From Chrysaora quinquecirrha (Eukaryota; Cnidaria; Scyphozoa; Semaeostomeae; Pelagiidae), in contig JACTAT010000037.1 in the NCBI GenBank assembly GCA_014526335.1, forward strand, positions 5,791,047 through 5,855,046: a DNA stretch of 64,000 bases, written 5' to 3'. The notes below the pieces were generated by a model. The model worked only from the letters and a program-made list of their open reading frames with translations, did no database searches and had not been told where the DNA came from. A program made the position numbers and the translations under genes. Shown in pieces: positions 19,838 through 30,226 of the stretch. How positions within the stretch are numbered: the stretch's first letter is position 1; every line of letters begins with the position of its first letter.

Positions 19838-20233
19838 ATGATGAACACATTTATCCAAATTTTAAAAGTCCCGCCGAAATTGCAAGTAGGTCATGCCGTA
19901 TTTCACCCGGACTATGACATTGATGTGGACATCGTCAAAGAAGGTGCAGCAAGTTTGCAGGATCTACTGTTGGTCATCAAGAATGCAGAACTGGAAGAAG
20001 CTCTTCCTCATGTCGTCACACTCTTACAGCTTGCTGCGACGATTCCACTCACAAGCGTCCACTGTGAACGTGTTTTTAGCCGTATGAAACGAGTGGTTTC
20101 ATCTTCTCGCTCTAGAATGAAGCAGGAATGGAAGCAACGACTTGTTTTTCTACAAGTAGAGCACAAAGTTTTGCGCTGGCTTACAAAACAATCAACATTC
20201 CAAGAACATGTTGTAGCGAGGTTTAAGGCATAA
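19838..20233 (+). pseudogene. hAT C-terminal dimerisation (hATC) exon, copy 1
   Basis: A 131-codon frame, MMNTFIQILKVPPKLQVGHA onward, with the hATC signature around 20041-20110: ATIPLTSVHCERVFSRMKRV, containing the conserved S-x-x-C-E-R-x-F-S, then SSSRSRMKQ. In hAT transposases this helix-rich end dimerises the protein and supplies the third catalytic residue (Glu of CER). This is the only one of three copies that is open to its natural end; the other two carry TGA in place of the CGA at 20137. It is separated from the rest of the transposase by the rearranged middle. Confidence 0.85.
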
Positions 20234-20797
20234 TATCGCAGTCGTTAGGAGAGATTTTCTAAGAAATAAAGTCCCTGGCTTAATGTATCAATTTCTTTAT
20301 TCAATAAAATGTCCAAGTCTCTGTTTCTGTTCTTTCTTATTAAATCATAAATCCATTAAATTTTGTGCATATGCAAAGAATAATATACGATCAAATGTAC
20401 GCAATACGGAGGGCAAGTCTACAGCCTACTGCATACAGAAGAGTAAGAGAGAGCACGCCGGCTGTACAAAGCCAGTTTTGAGGTTAGTGTTATGCAAGCC
20501 AGCCGTACAATTTTAGTTTAGAGCAGATTGTGTTCATCTGTATTGTCAGAAAATTGTATTTCAGGTTCCTCTACTGTACAAAAAATATCGTCAGTCCCTT
20601 TACGAAGGGCTATAATAAAAAAATCTGAAGGGTTTTGCAGAACTTAAAAAACATCAAATTTAGGCAAAATAACTCTGGGGATACAGGTCCCTTTCGCAAA
20701 GAATTGGGCGTTTCCGGAGGACCTGAAGGGCATGGCCCTAGAATTGTTTAATTTCTTATTACAACCCATTTCAGCTCCGCCCGCCCCTGTACTATAC

Positions 20798-21460
20798 CTT
20801 AATACAATCAGACAGTTACTCTAACATGACATCTCATAGAGAGTACAATATAATATTTCATCATATAAGCGAGTCAAATTTCTAAAATGAAACAGCATTT
20901 TCTGAAAATTATACATTATCAATTTGGAAAGTATTAAATTCAGATTTTAAGTTTGAAGCAAATATTAATTCTTTCTTTCAAGTAATTTATAACTGACTGA
21001 CTAGCATATGTTTTCTTCTGGTATACGAAAATACATCTCCTTTTCATAATATGAAAAAATCATTTTCACTTGATAGTTACAAAGAAGCATTTTATGTTTG
21101 CCAATATATACCGGAAAATATATTATTTTCATCAACAATGTTATTACAACTTCTTAACTTCTTTGAGATGTCAAAACATGTTCTTTTGTCTCAGGAACAT
21201 TCGACAATAAATATTAACTTTTGAAATACCCTATTAATTTAAATACACAGCTTTAGGAAGAACCTAATGTAAGATTTGCCAGCTAACATCATTTTCATGT
21301 CTACTAGATAGCCCCTTCAAAGATGACAACCAAACAGAATGCCAAGAAATTTTCGAGAATCTATATCAACATCTAGGCTGTCGAAAGTTTAACTTTTAAA
21401 AACATTAGATACAAATTGCGAGATGAACAACTGGATACCTGAAAAGCAAAAAACTCCTCA
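20798..21460. other. Left part of segment D, no gene seen
   Basis: AT-rich sequence beyond the hAT end, present three times (32295-32964 and 49712-50378). Only short frames; no RNA or repeat signature. Confidence 0.5.
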
Positions 21461-21461
21461 G

Positions 21462-22133
21462 CTATCTTATGAATATTACAAAGTAGCTTCTCATAAAATC
21501 TTTGTCATTGACAGCAATATAGCGTGTTTTATTGTTTGAAAGGTAGGTTTCCTGTATGCTGTCAAGTTGGGGTATTTCAGGAATGTTCCTGGCCACTATG
21601 TTCTCCTCAAGGATGTTTAGGTTGATGTCCTCATCAGCAAAATGCTCGTTTATGTTTTTGGTAAATGTTTTGGCAAGTTTTTTGACAATTTCCATGCATT
21701 TAGGTCTTCTTATTTGGTCATTCGCCAAGTGCTATGTTCTTCCTCTGTCGAGGATGAGTATGTGTCACTACTGTCACTGTGACTTGAGGAGGATGACTTG
21801 CTGGAAGAGGAGGAAGATGCAGAAGAGACGGATCGTCTTTTTTGTTTCTCCCACTTTTTGCAGGCATTTTAGCCTTTCTTTTCTTGTAGAAGAGGGTGTC
21901 ATGTTGCCCTATTTGTTTTTGGGCCTCGTGGGGCCCCTTGACATGCTTGGACTTAACCTTCATTAGTCTGTGCTGGTGTCGTTTCCTCAGTATTGCTGTA
22001 GCTGGAATATTTCAACCTCACTGTTTCCATCGTCATCTTGCTCCTCAGCACAATAATGGTCATTCTTGAACTCATTATTGTTTGATTCTTCCGCTGTTTT
22101 TCGTATTCTGAGCTGCTGCGTTTTCAGAAGCAG
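21462..22133 (-). pseudogene. Ser-rich and acidic protein relic of segment D, copy 1
   Basis: The minus strand from 22133 opens MAASENAAAQNTK, then (frame change) an acidic stretch HYCAEEQDDDGNSEVEIF, then KRKAKMPAK and a poly-Ser run (about 21860-21760), and finally an 88-codon frame at 21728-21462 (EIVKKLAKTFTKNINEHFAD). The order is maintained in all three copies, but no copy is open throughout. I recognise no family; a retroelement Gag-like or nuclear regulatory protein would fit the composition. The 136-codon plus frame at 21556-21966 is treated as its antisense shadow. Confidence 0.35.
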
Positions 22134-22264
22134 CCATCTTGTAGAAATGAAAAACACAAGAGGCATATTAAACCACAGGACTGGGCTCTAGTAGGGCCCA
22201 GGTCCTTGTTGATGCCAACGAAATCTTCAGATTTTATAAGAAATGAAATAAAAAACCAATATCA

Positions 22265-22660
22265 GTTTTGATGATCAGAGCAAGGAAAAGGAACAATTTC
22301 ACATTTTGTAAAGTAGTGTGTTGTAGGTTTTCAGGTATAAAATCTGTCAAGTCTGCTGTATGTTCCCACAGGGTGAAGTGTTGTCCAAATATGTTGTTAG
22401 TATTGTTCATTTATTGTCTCAATTAGAAGATTATTGGATCGGTCAATGTTTGTCAAGTCCCTACTTCTGTCTAAGTTTGTATCAAGAACTATTTTGATTT
22501 CATCTCCATAAATTATAAATTCAACATCAGTTTAGTTTCGGATTTTAGAATGATTTTTAGAAAATTTTACCTTTCTTTTTTTGGGTTTTATTACCACCTG
22601 TAGGAGCATATACATTTATCAATAATAAGCTGTTATTGTCAAAGATCAAGTCAGTAAAAA
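22265..22660 (-). pseudogene. LINE endonuclease (APE-type) fragment, copy 1
   Basis: Minus-strand traces, in order: LLLINVYAPTGGNK (about 22655-22615), EIKIVLDTNLDRSRDL (about 22500-22455), WTTLHPVGTYSRLDRFYT (about 22395-22340) and PCSDH (about 22270). These match the order of an apurinic-type endonuclease domain of non-LTR retrotransposons, including the D-(N)-LD, LDRFY and SDH motifs. Frames change between blocks, and no reverse transcriptase follows, so it is a 5' piece of a dead LINE. It recurs in all copies of segment D. Confidence 0.7.
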
Positions 22661-23030
22661 TATAGTTTTCTTATATTACATAAAATTGTTTCAGCCTTGA
22701 GTTGGTCATTCAAGTTTCAAGTTTTTCAAGTTTTCATTGTGTATTCTCAGCTTGTTTACAAAAAAACTGATTTAAACTCATTTAGTTCGCTCCAATTAAT
22801 ACATTTGAAAATTCATTTTTGGTTTTCTACAAAAAACAGTAGTTGTATCAATATTGGTATGCATTAGCTCCAGCTTGTAGCTATTTGTAGAACCAACGGA
22901 AAATAAAGAAAGTAAAAAAAAAAATAATAATACCTGAATGACACATGGAAATAACCAAGAGACGGCTTTTGAGCCATGTGCCGTTTTGTATGTGAATTTA
23001 ATCAATCTTGTTATAGTAACATACACAAAA
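22661..23030. other. Right end of segment D
   Basis: Contains short repeated CAAGTTTCAAGTTTTTCAAG words near 22710-22735 and an A-rich tract near 22905-22930. No gene. The segment joins family Z at 23031 with the words ACACAAAATATGAAG. The same segment at 54618-55220 continues instead into LINE sequence. Confidence 0.5.
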
Positions 23031-25511
23031 TATGAAGTTGAAGAAGATGAGGGGGATAGTAAAGAATTGTCAGAAAAGGCTGCTGTGTCGGCTTCTGCTG
23101 TCAGAGACCCACCCTTCCAGATTACATCAAGTGAAACTGCAAGCAAAGATGGTCTTGATTTATTGGCAACAGCTTTGCAGATGAGCAGTCTAAACGAGAA
23201 TGCTCTTATCAAAGATTCACCTGTTTATAATACAGGCTCTGCTTCAACTCTTTGGTCTCCAACATCCAGCACTGAGATTGAAAAGAGTCTTTATTTGGTA
23301 CAGACAGCCAAGACTCTGTAGCAGCAAAGTATGGTCTTGGAAAGGAATCCAATGGAAAAGAAAATGTTGCGAAAGTGGAAAAGAATCCAAGAAAGTGAGT
23401 TTGACAGGTCTTCTAATGTCCAAGTCAAGATTGTTAAGAAAATTGCTCAAGAGAACCCTGGTGGTAGATACTGGATCAAGGCTGATGGATGTGATGTTAG
23501 TAAAGGTTTGCGTGAGTCCTTGCAGCATGTTTGGTCAGGTGATAGTGATCTTGGAGATGGTTCTTTGCAAAAGCTGTATTCCTCATACATGGACAGGCGA
23601 AACTTTGCTCTTAATCTTGGTCTCAGAAATCGAAAAGTTGATCTTGTTCCTGATATTGCAAATATTCTTCTACAACTGCAAGATGATAAATTGTTTCTTG
23701 AAAAGGGTTTTCATGAATCAAAAGAAATCTATAACAGTAGGCTTGATAAGAAGACATCATCAACAGAAAGTTTGTTTGCCCTTGCTTGGGAGGTTGAAGG
23801 TTTTAAACAGTTGCTGAACAAGGTGGATACTTTCCAGACAAAATTTAATGTTATTCTTTCTAGCCTTGCTTTGAGTCAGGAGGAAAGAGGCAATATTCCA
23901 TTGCAGCTTACACATCTTCGTGAGGACTTGTGCCTTTACCTGAAAAATTTGTTTTTAAAGCACAGGGATGCAGCTTCACATCTACTGATATTCATGATTG
24001 CCGATGAAAGGCGCAACATGAAACCTTACGCAATTCCTGTTAGAGTTCTTTCATTCCATTCATTATCTGATGCAAAGGTTAGAGAGCTGAAAGATGAGCT
24101 TAATAAAACTCTAGTAGAAGAAGGTCTAAATGTTGTGGGTTTTGTAACAGATGGGAAATGGAATTCCATCAGAACACAAGGCTCTGAACGTCCAGTCTCT
24201 GTTGTTCAGCTAATGGCAAATGCACGCAAAACTGCCAAAAAGACCAACATCAATGAGATAAAGAAATATTTCACTCTTGCTCCACATACAAAAAAACCTA
24301 TAAAAGAACATGCAGCTATTCCTATTGATGATCTTCATTTTCTCAAAGAACTTTGCATTGAAGGAAAAACAGTTGACGAGGCGATTTTCCTTTTCCATAG
24401 AGCCAGATTTTTTCCTTTCAATTATGATCCTCATCCTTGGGCAACTGGTGACAAAATGGCTGATTCGACTACCTGCTTTAAAGCTGTCTTTGCACAATAC
24501 CTATATGTGAATGAAATAAATAAATATTAAGAGCAAGATGTAGATTTTGTAAATTATGGCTACTTTCCTGAAAGATGCCAAACAACACAAAAATTTGTTT
24601 ATGAAAGAGAGGACCATGGGCATGTTCTCAAGCGGCTTACAAATAGTTTCAGAGAAGGTCATATTAAGAATGTAGAAACACCAGCATTTTTAGAAGCACT
24701 AGCTGATCCAAACACTGGGCTTACTAAGCAAGCTTTAACAGTTGAGCGCAAACAAAATGTGCACGATTGTGAACATTTTTGGTCAAAGGGAGTGCTGGAA
24801 TTTATGGAGAGGAAAGGTTATCAAAATGAGGCGCATCTTGTAAGGTCGATTAGAAATTGGCATCGGGCTGTTGATGGAAGAGGTTTGAGTGAAGCAGAGA
24901 GGTCTAGTTATGTTCGGAATATGCTTGAGTGGTTATTGCAGGATTGGATACCTGGGTATGATGAAACTGTTGGAGTTGATTTTCGAAATCTTGATGTGTT
25001 TCGTAATATATCATCTTCAAGAGTAAATGGTTTGACAAGGGAAGTTGTAGTTGGGTTGCTGGCAAATTTGACAAGCTTGGAGCTTTGCCGTAGTGAGTAT
25101 GCAATGGGAAATTTTGCCCCTGAACATCCAAGAAGTGGTACCAGTGATGATGTAGAATGTTTCATCTCAATGCTGCATGAAATGCTAGGTGACACATTTG
25201 ACACAAAGCAGTTTTATGAATCTTTTCCAAAGATAATGAATGAGTTTTTCAAAAAGATAGATTCAAACTCTCAATTTTACTACTGGACTGGCAGAAAACA
25301 CAGATTTACAGATTTCCCCCTTCAGTCATTCAATAAGCCATCATCCAAAGGAAGAGAGCAACTAGACATTACAAGAACTTCAAAAAGATCTGATCCAGGG
25401 GTGTTTTGTGCAAGAAGACCTGCTTTACCAACCCATAATGCAATGACTGTGCGAACAAAATTCCACAAATGTGAGGAAACTCTACCAATTCCTCCAGATC
25501 CGTATCAATAA
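23031..25511 (+). pseudogene. Family Z protein, N-terminally truncated, copy 1 (possible transposase)
   Basis: Frames: 23031-23321 (acidic, Ser-rich linker), then a long frame from 23331 to 25511 interrupted by a single TAA at 24528. Recognisable invariant-looking stretches are KADGCDVSKGLRES (23480), LLIFMIADERRNMKPYA (23982), VGFVTDGKWNSIR (24138), YEREDHGHVLKRL (24602), AVDGRGLSEAE (24868) and HPRSGTSDDVECF (25126). I know this as an uncharacterised multi-copy family in invertebrates. Acidic residues in ADGCD, ADE, TDG and SDDVE are spaced as in an RNase H-like DDE nuclease, but this is inference. A one-base deletion at 23283 is private to this copy; the frame step near 23396 and the TAA are shared. 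The promoter and N-terminus seen in copy 3 are missing. Confidence 0.55.
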
Positions 25512-25619
25512 GTACGAATAGTAATGGACAACAGACAAGTTAAAGAGAAGATATCAAGTAAATCAATTACAGAAAAATTTTTAAATAGTCAATAAATTAT
25601 AGAATACACTTATTTCATT

Positions 25620-26838
25620 GAAGAAACATTGTTATATAGCCAGAAAACCAAGAGGGCACTTATTTTATTCAAGAAACATTCTTATATAGCCAAAGAGACC
25701 AAGAGGACAATTATTTTATAGCCAAAGAGACCAAGAGAACACTTATTTTATTCAAGAAACATTCTTATATAGCCAAAGAGACCAAGAGGACACTTATTTT
25801 ATAGCCAAAGAGACCACGAGGACACTTATTTTATTCAAGAAACATTCTTATATAGCCAAAGAGACCAAGAGGACACTTATTTTATAGCCAAAGAGACCAA
25901 GAGGACAATTATTTTATAGCCAAAGAGACCTAGAGGACACTTATTTTATTCAAGAAACACTATATATAGCCAAAGAGACCAAGAGAACACTTATTTTATT
26001 CAGGAAACATTGTTATATAGCCAAAGAGACCAAGAGGACACTTATTTTGTTCAAGAAACATTCTTATATAGCCAAAGAGACCAAGAGGACACTTATTTTA
26101 TAGCCAAAGAGACCAAGAGAACACTTATTTTATTCAAGAAACATTCTTATATAGCCAAAGAGACCAAGAGGACACTTATTTTATTCAAGAAACATTCTTA
26201 TATAGCCAAAGAGACCAAGAGAACACTTATTTTATTCAAGAAACACTTTATATAGCCAAAGAGACCAAGAGGACACTTATTTTATTCAAGAAACATTCTT
26301 ATATAGCCAAAGAGACCAAGAGGACACTTATTTTATTCAAGAAACATTCTTATATAGCCAAAGAGACCAAGAGAACACTTATTTTATTCAAGAAACACTT
26401 TATATAGCCAAAGAGACCAAGAGGACACTTATTTTATTTAAGAAAAAATGTTATATAGCCAAAGAGACCAAGAGGACACTTATTTTATAGCCAAAGAGAC
26501 CAAGAGCACACTTATTTTATTCAAGAAACATTCTTATATAGCCAAAGAGACCAAGAGAACACTTATTTTATTCAAGAAACATTTTTATATAGCAAAAGAG
26601 ACCAAGAGAACACTTATTTTATTCAAGAAACATTGTTATATAGCCAAGGAGACCAAGAGGACACTTATTTTATTCAAGAAACATTCTTATATAGCCAAAG
26701 AGACCAAGAGAACACTCATTTTATTCAAGAAACAGTCTTATAGAGCCAAAGAGACCAAGAGGACACTTATTTTATAGCCAACGAGACCAAGAGGACACTT
26801 ATTTTATTCAAGAAACATTCTTATATAGCCAAAGAGAC
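25620..26838. repeat. 51-bp satellite (about 24 units)
   Basis: Head-to-tail units of CTTATATAGCCAAAGAGACC followed by AAGAGGACACTTATTTTATT and CAAGAAACATT. A shorter 32-bp variant (lacking TCAAGAAACATTCTTATA) is interspersed. Because 51 is a multiple of three, runs of full units stay open (26010-26255, 26448-26777), giving an 11-17-residue peptide repeat; this is a by-product rather than evidence of a gene. The array begins about 110 bases after the family Z stop. In copy 2 it has collapsed to about 1.5 units. Confidence 0.9.
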
Positions 26839-26990
26839 AGTAGGTTGCAAAGGGGTGGCTTTAGCGCAGTGACGTCATAATCTGTGACGTCATCAGGTCG
26901 CGCTATAGTGTGACGGTTTTTATGGATCTAGCATGCGGGTTTCTCCAACCTCAAGAGTCCTCCAACTCCAGTGACGTCATCAGCAAAATA
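26838..26990 (+). repeat. U2-associated dispersed repeat without the U2 part
   Basis: CAGTAGGTTGCAAAGG, GCGCAGTGACGTCATAATC, TGACGTCATCAGG, CTATAGTGTGACGG and GGTTTCTCCAACCTCAAGAG match, in inverted orientation, 13091-13220. Two TGACGTCA palindromes are present. It starts directly at the satellite end. Confidence 0.65.
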
Positions 26991-27200
26991 TTTTGGCAAA
27001 GTCGAAGAACATCTTTCCAAACAACAATTATATCTTCCCCTTCATGAGTGGAGGCCATAACAACTCCAGAAGCTACCGCACGTGTTCGAGGAAGTGAAAA
27101 GGAGATTCCTCTGAAGCTGAAACCACAAGAGCTGATGAGCCCCCGTGGCAAATTTTGTCTGATAAGGTGACCCCCTGACCGGCCAAAATCATTTTATTTT

Positions 27201-27262
27201 GCTGACAGCAAAACTTTGCTGCTGACAGCAAAACTTTGCTGCTGACAGCAAAATTTGGGCTG
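27201..27262. repeat. 20-23-bp tandem repeat
   Basis: GCTGACAGCAAAACTTTGCT is repeated about 2.7 times, the last unit being degenerate. No further context. Confidence 0.75.
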
Positions 27263-27469
27263 TGTTTGTTGAAGTTCTTCATAACAGTTTATTCCCATGC
27301 ACCAAAACATTACGTCTTCTGACCACATTTAACTGTGCGATGCGATGAGGAAAGTCTCTTTACAGCTGTCACAGAAAACTGAAGTTTTTTCACCAGGAAA
27401 CGAAAAAATTGTGACAACAAAAATAAAAAGTTGGTCAGCAAAGTGGTAAAGTGTGTCAGCAAAAGGCTA
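27263..27469. other. No gene seen
   Basis: Sequence between the tandem repeat and the last recognisable THAP-gene exon; only chance frames. Confidence 0.4.
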
Positions 27470-29198
27470 TAGAACACCAACAACTAATAGTAAACTGCTG
27501 TCACCAAAATAAATGTTTTTGGCCGGTTTGGCGCGCCATAAATTCCCAGCAGGTATCTTGGTGCCACAAACGTAAGGTTGACTTCTCCATGTCTCTGCCT
27601 GCTTGCACTGAATTGCTATACAAGTTGACTGTATCACAATCAACCTTCCAATGGTCCAAGCTTTTGTTAAAGGGTCGTCTGCTTTGCACTTGTGACAAAA
27701 TGAAAATAAGGGCAGCAGTTCTGATATAAAAACAATAAGCTTTTTCTCTGATTTCATGACGTTATCTGAGAAGTTGCTGTAAATGAAAACATCAGCTATT
27801 TACAACACTGGAGTGTTTACAAATTTTACAATCTTAATGGTAAGTACCTAGAAACTACTAAAGATATAAATTTCATACTCACATTTCATTTATTTCTTCT
27901 GAACAATCATAATCATTATCAACATTTCCTTCTTCAAAATCCACATCCATATCATCACCAAAAAATGCATTATCATTATCATTATCATCATCGTCAAAAT
28001 CATTTTCATATATATCTATATCATCTTCGTTATTTACAGGTTCATTGATTATATCAGGATTATCAATTTTCTCCTTGCAAAACAGTGCATTTTCAGCTAC
28101 AAAGAATAAAACACTGATGAGTTCATCTGATTAGGTATATTTCTAAGAACTTTGAGACAAAATACACTTTTTATGGCTTTAAATGAAGCATGACAATGTA
28201 TAGAATTCAAATAGAACAGTTACACAAAACAAGCATAAATTGAAATATGTAAAAAAATGAACATGTTACCTTCAAGCTGCTTGATATACTCTTCCATTTT
28301 GCTGATTTTGAATTTCATTGCACGCTGTTGGTTCCTTATTCTTCTCATTCTTGTATACATGTGCTTGCAGTTGGAGCGGTAGGTTTTTTTGGATGGACTT
28401 GAATCTTTCAATAGAAATGTAATAACTCTCAATTTTAAACTCTTTCCTCAATATTTGTGATATGTATTATATTCTTTTATTTTTATTAATTTATGATATA
28501 TTAATGTATATTTTAATATAGTATGTGCGTTCTACTTATAAACAATATGAGGTATTTCAAAAGTTTCAGCTGCATGGCTCTCTTCAGACTCATGGCTTTG
28601 TTCAGACTCATGGCTATACTCTGGCTCAGACTTTCTCTTGTCATTTGAACTACTACTACTTGATTTATTTGAAGTTTGATTCTCCGCAGTCGATCTTATC
28701 ACATTTCTAATTGTCTATAAATAAATAAGATTTTTGCCTTCATAGCAGGTTCGTATTTTACAAATATTCTTGAATTATAGGTAATGTAATTTAAGAAATT
28801 ATATGTAGACATTTTACTTACGTTTCATTTTTCTCTTTGTGAGACTTCTTGTTGACTACCGGCCTTTTCTCTCAATGGATCAGGGAAATGAATACTGGGC
28901 ACAGCTACAGTACCAATTTCAACAAAACAGGTTTCGATTTTCTTTCAAATCCCGGTATTAGTACCTTTGGCTGCTCAAAATCTGAGGGTTTAAAGTGTTC
29001 TTAGCATATAACTGAGTGTGCTGTGGCAGTCCACTTTGCTCTCATGGCCTGGACAAAGTTTACCCACAACCGCTGTCTCTGCTTCGCAATAGGCCTTTCT
29101 TCACCAAAATAGGGGATTTTATGTAAAGAAATACCTCTAGAGGTGTTTGCAGGGCTATTTGTATTAGAATATTTCGCCACAACACAACGATGAGGCAT
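27470..29198 (-). pseudogene. Multi-exon THAP-domain gene, decayed
   Basis: Exon 1 (29198-28822) opens MPHRCVVAKYSNTNSPANTS, a THAP zinc finger (GISLHKIPYFGEERP, AKWTATAHSVIC, EHFKPSDFE). The second zinc Cys appears replaced by Tyr (AKY), and a TAA falls just after SVIC. The donor is GTAAGT at 28821. Exon 2 starts at 28714 (Ser/Glu-rich SHESEQSHESEESH). Exon 3 is 28404-28270 (basic helix, RMRRIRNQQRAMKFKISKME; donor GTAACA). Exon 4 is 28096-27883 (acidic, DIYENDFDDDDNDND; donor GTGAGT). Exon 5, about 27750-27470, holds LLPLFSFCHKCKADDPL and TWRSQPYVCGTKIPAG, a Cys-rich block I associate with THAP plus transposase-like proteins of invertebrates. THAP fingers bind DNA; this gene cannot make one. 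Confidence 0.7.
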
Positions 29199-30226
29199 TT
29201 TCGTAGCTATCAAAAAATTTTTCTTGCGAAATCTATCAAAGGCCAGGGAAAAATTTTGTTTTGTTCCGGGATCTACGTCACGGGGCCTCGGTCCAGACCT
29301 TTTCTGAAGAATGTGACATTTCCTTAAATTCGGTGGAATTTCACACTTTTCTTCGCATGAAAAAAGGTATTAATGAAGCTATTTGCAATTTTTAAAGTTA
29401 CAGTACGTGTTTTGGCATCAAAAACTACCCAGAAACGCAAAAAACTGATATGGTGATAGTAGCCCTTAAGTTTCAACAATGCAACCATACTTCCCCTGGA
29501 ATGTTCTTGGCTAATGGCTTCCCAGTTGTTTGTCTTTTGTAAATCTAAGAGTTTCACCTCTGACAACAAAATAAGATACCAATGCCCCAAACTGTCCCTC
29601 TTAATCATTACTTTGGGTTCTAGAAGCAAATAAAATAGAAGCAAAGTCCTATGCTTCAAAGCAGTCTTTTTCAGGGGTTTTTATTGGTTTAGAAATGTGT
29701 TTTGTATATATATAACTATGACGTCATCAGTGAACCTTCGGTCTGCTTATTTTGATGATTATACGCATTTTATCTTTGGTATTTAACCAAGTAAATGAAT
29801 AGCAGCTGTATATTGTCATAATTTAACAACTTACACAAACGTTTTGAAGTTAAAAATGTATTGATGAACAAAATTTCAAAGATATCTCGATGTGTGTAGC
29901 TTGGCAAGTCCTGTTTGCTTGGCAAGTCCTGTTCATACATCACGATGCATTTTCGACCAATCACAACACTGCTCTCGAAACCTACATCAAACAGTACTTG
30001 CCACGCTAATAGGTCTACAAAATCCTGGGGGTTTCCACAAGAGGAAAATTCTGGTATATAAACCAGAAAATGCTTTCTGTTTGTTGAGTTCTTTACGTTT
30101 TCGTACTGTCACTCTCCTCTTGCACTGTGCAAGCACTTTCGAGAGAATACAGAGATCTACCAAGGAAGATCATGTTGACTAATCATTTTGGCATTCTTAG
30201 ATATTTCAAAATATTTCAAAATTTCA
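29199..30226. other. Upstream of the THAP gene, no supported gene
   Basis: A 111-codon minus frame at 29324-29659 has no recognisable domain. The GGGGCCTCGGTCCAGACC string near 29281 echoes 5112. An 18-bp tandem pair (GCTTGGCAAGTCCTGTTT) lies at 29900-29935. A GACGTCATCAG site is at 29722. The region ends in ATTTCAAAATATTTCAAAAT next to the partial hAT copy. Confidence 0.45.

Larger units (their letters stand above)
13548..20789 (+). mobile_element. hAT transposon (ZMYM-like transposase family), copy 1
   Basis: It starts CAGGGGCGGTGGG and ends CCGCCCGCCCCTG, short terminal inverted repeats of the hAT kind. It is flanked by 8-bp TACAATAC (13540-13547) and TACTATAC (20790-20797), a target duplication with one mismatch; the second copy has a perfect pair. 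Inside are a broken transposase (14026-16579), a 3.2-kb middle flanked by a 240-bp inverted repeat, and the hATC C-terminal exon (19838-20233). Subterminal GTTATTAG/CTAATAAC motifs occur at 13571-13585, 13812-13840, 13937 and 14342-14370. At 7.2 kb it is long for a hAT, because of the inserted middle. Confidence 0.85.
5455..25698. repeat. Segmental duplication, copy 1 (Maverick + U2 + hAT + D + Z)
   Basis: This block is repeated in the same order and orientation at 34341-54617. Long stretches are identical or nearly so: the 141-codon frames at 12512 and 41433 translate identically. Differences are small substitutions, homopolymer indels, two deletions in copy 2 (integrase and ATPase P-loop) and a MITE insertion with local deletion at 38.27 kb. 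The left boundary of copy 2 shows three-base microhomology (ACA) with this copy. The right boundary lies inside the satellite. Confidence 0.9.

Noticed and set aside
21556..21966. 136-codon plus frame, conserved in three copies
   Set aside because: Conserved only because the whole block is duplicated; its composition (Met, Phe, Cys-rich) fits the antisense of the minus-strand relic.
26010..26777. Repeat-peptide open frames (81 and 109 codons) in the satellite
   Set aside because: The frames stay open only because the unit is 51 bases long; 32-bp variants break them, and there is no start context or flanking gene structure.
25620..26838. CRISPR-like regular repeats
   Set aside because: Units are contiguous without unique spacers, and the genome is eukaryotic. 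It is a satellite.
29324..29659. 111-codon minus frame upstream of the THAP gene
   Set aside because: No recognisable motif and no splice or promoter context. Likely chance.
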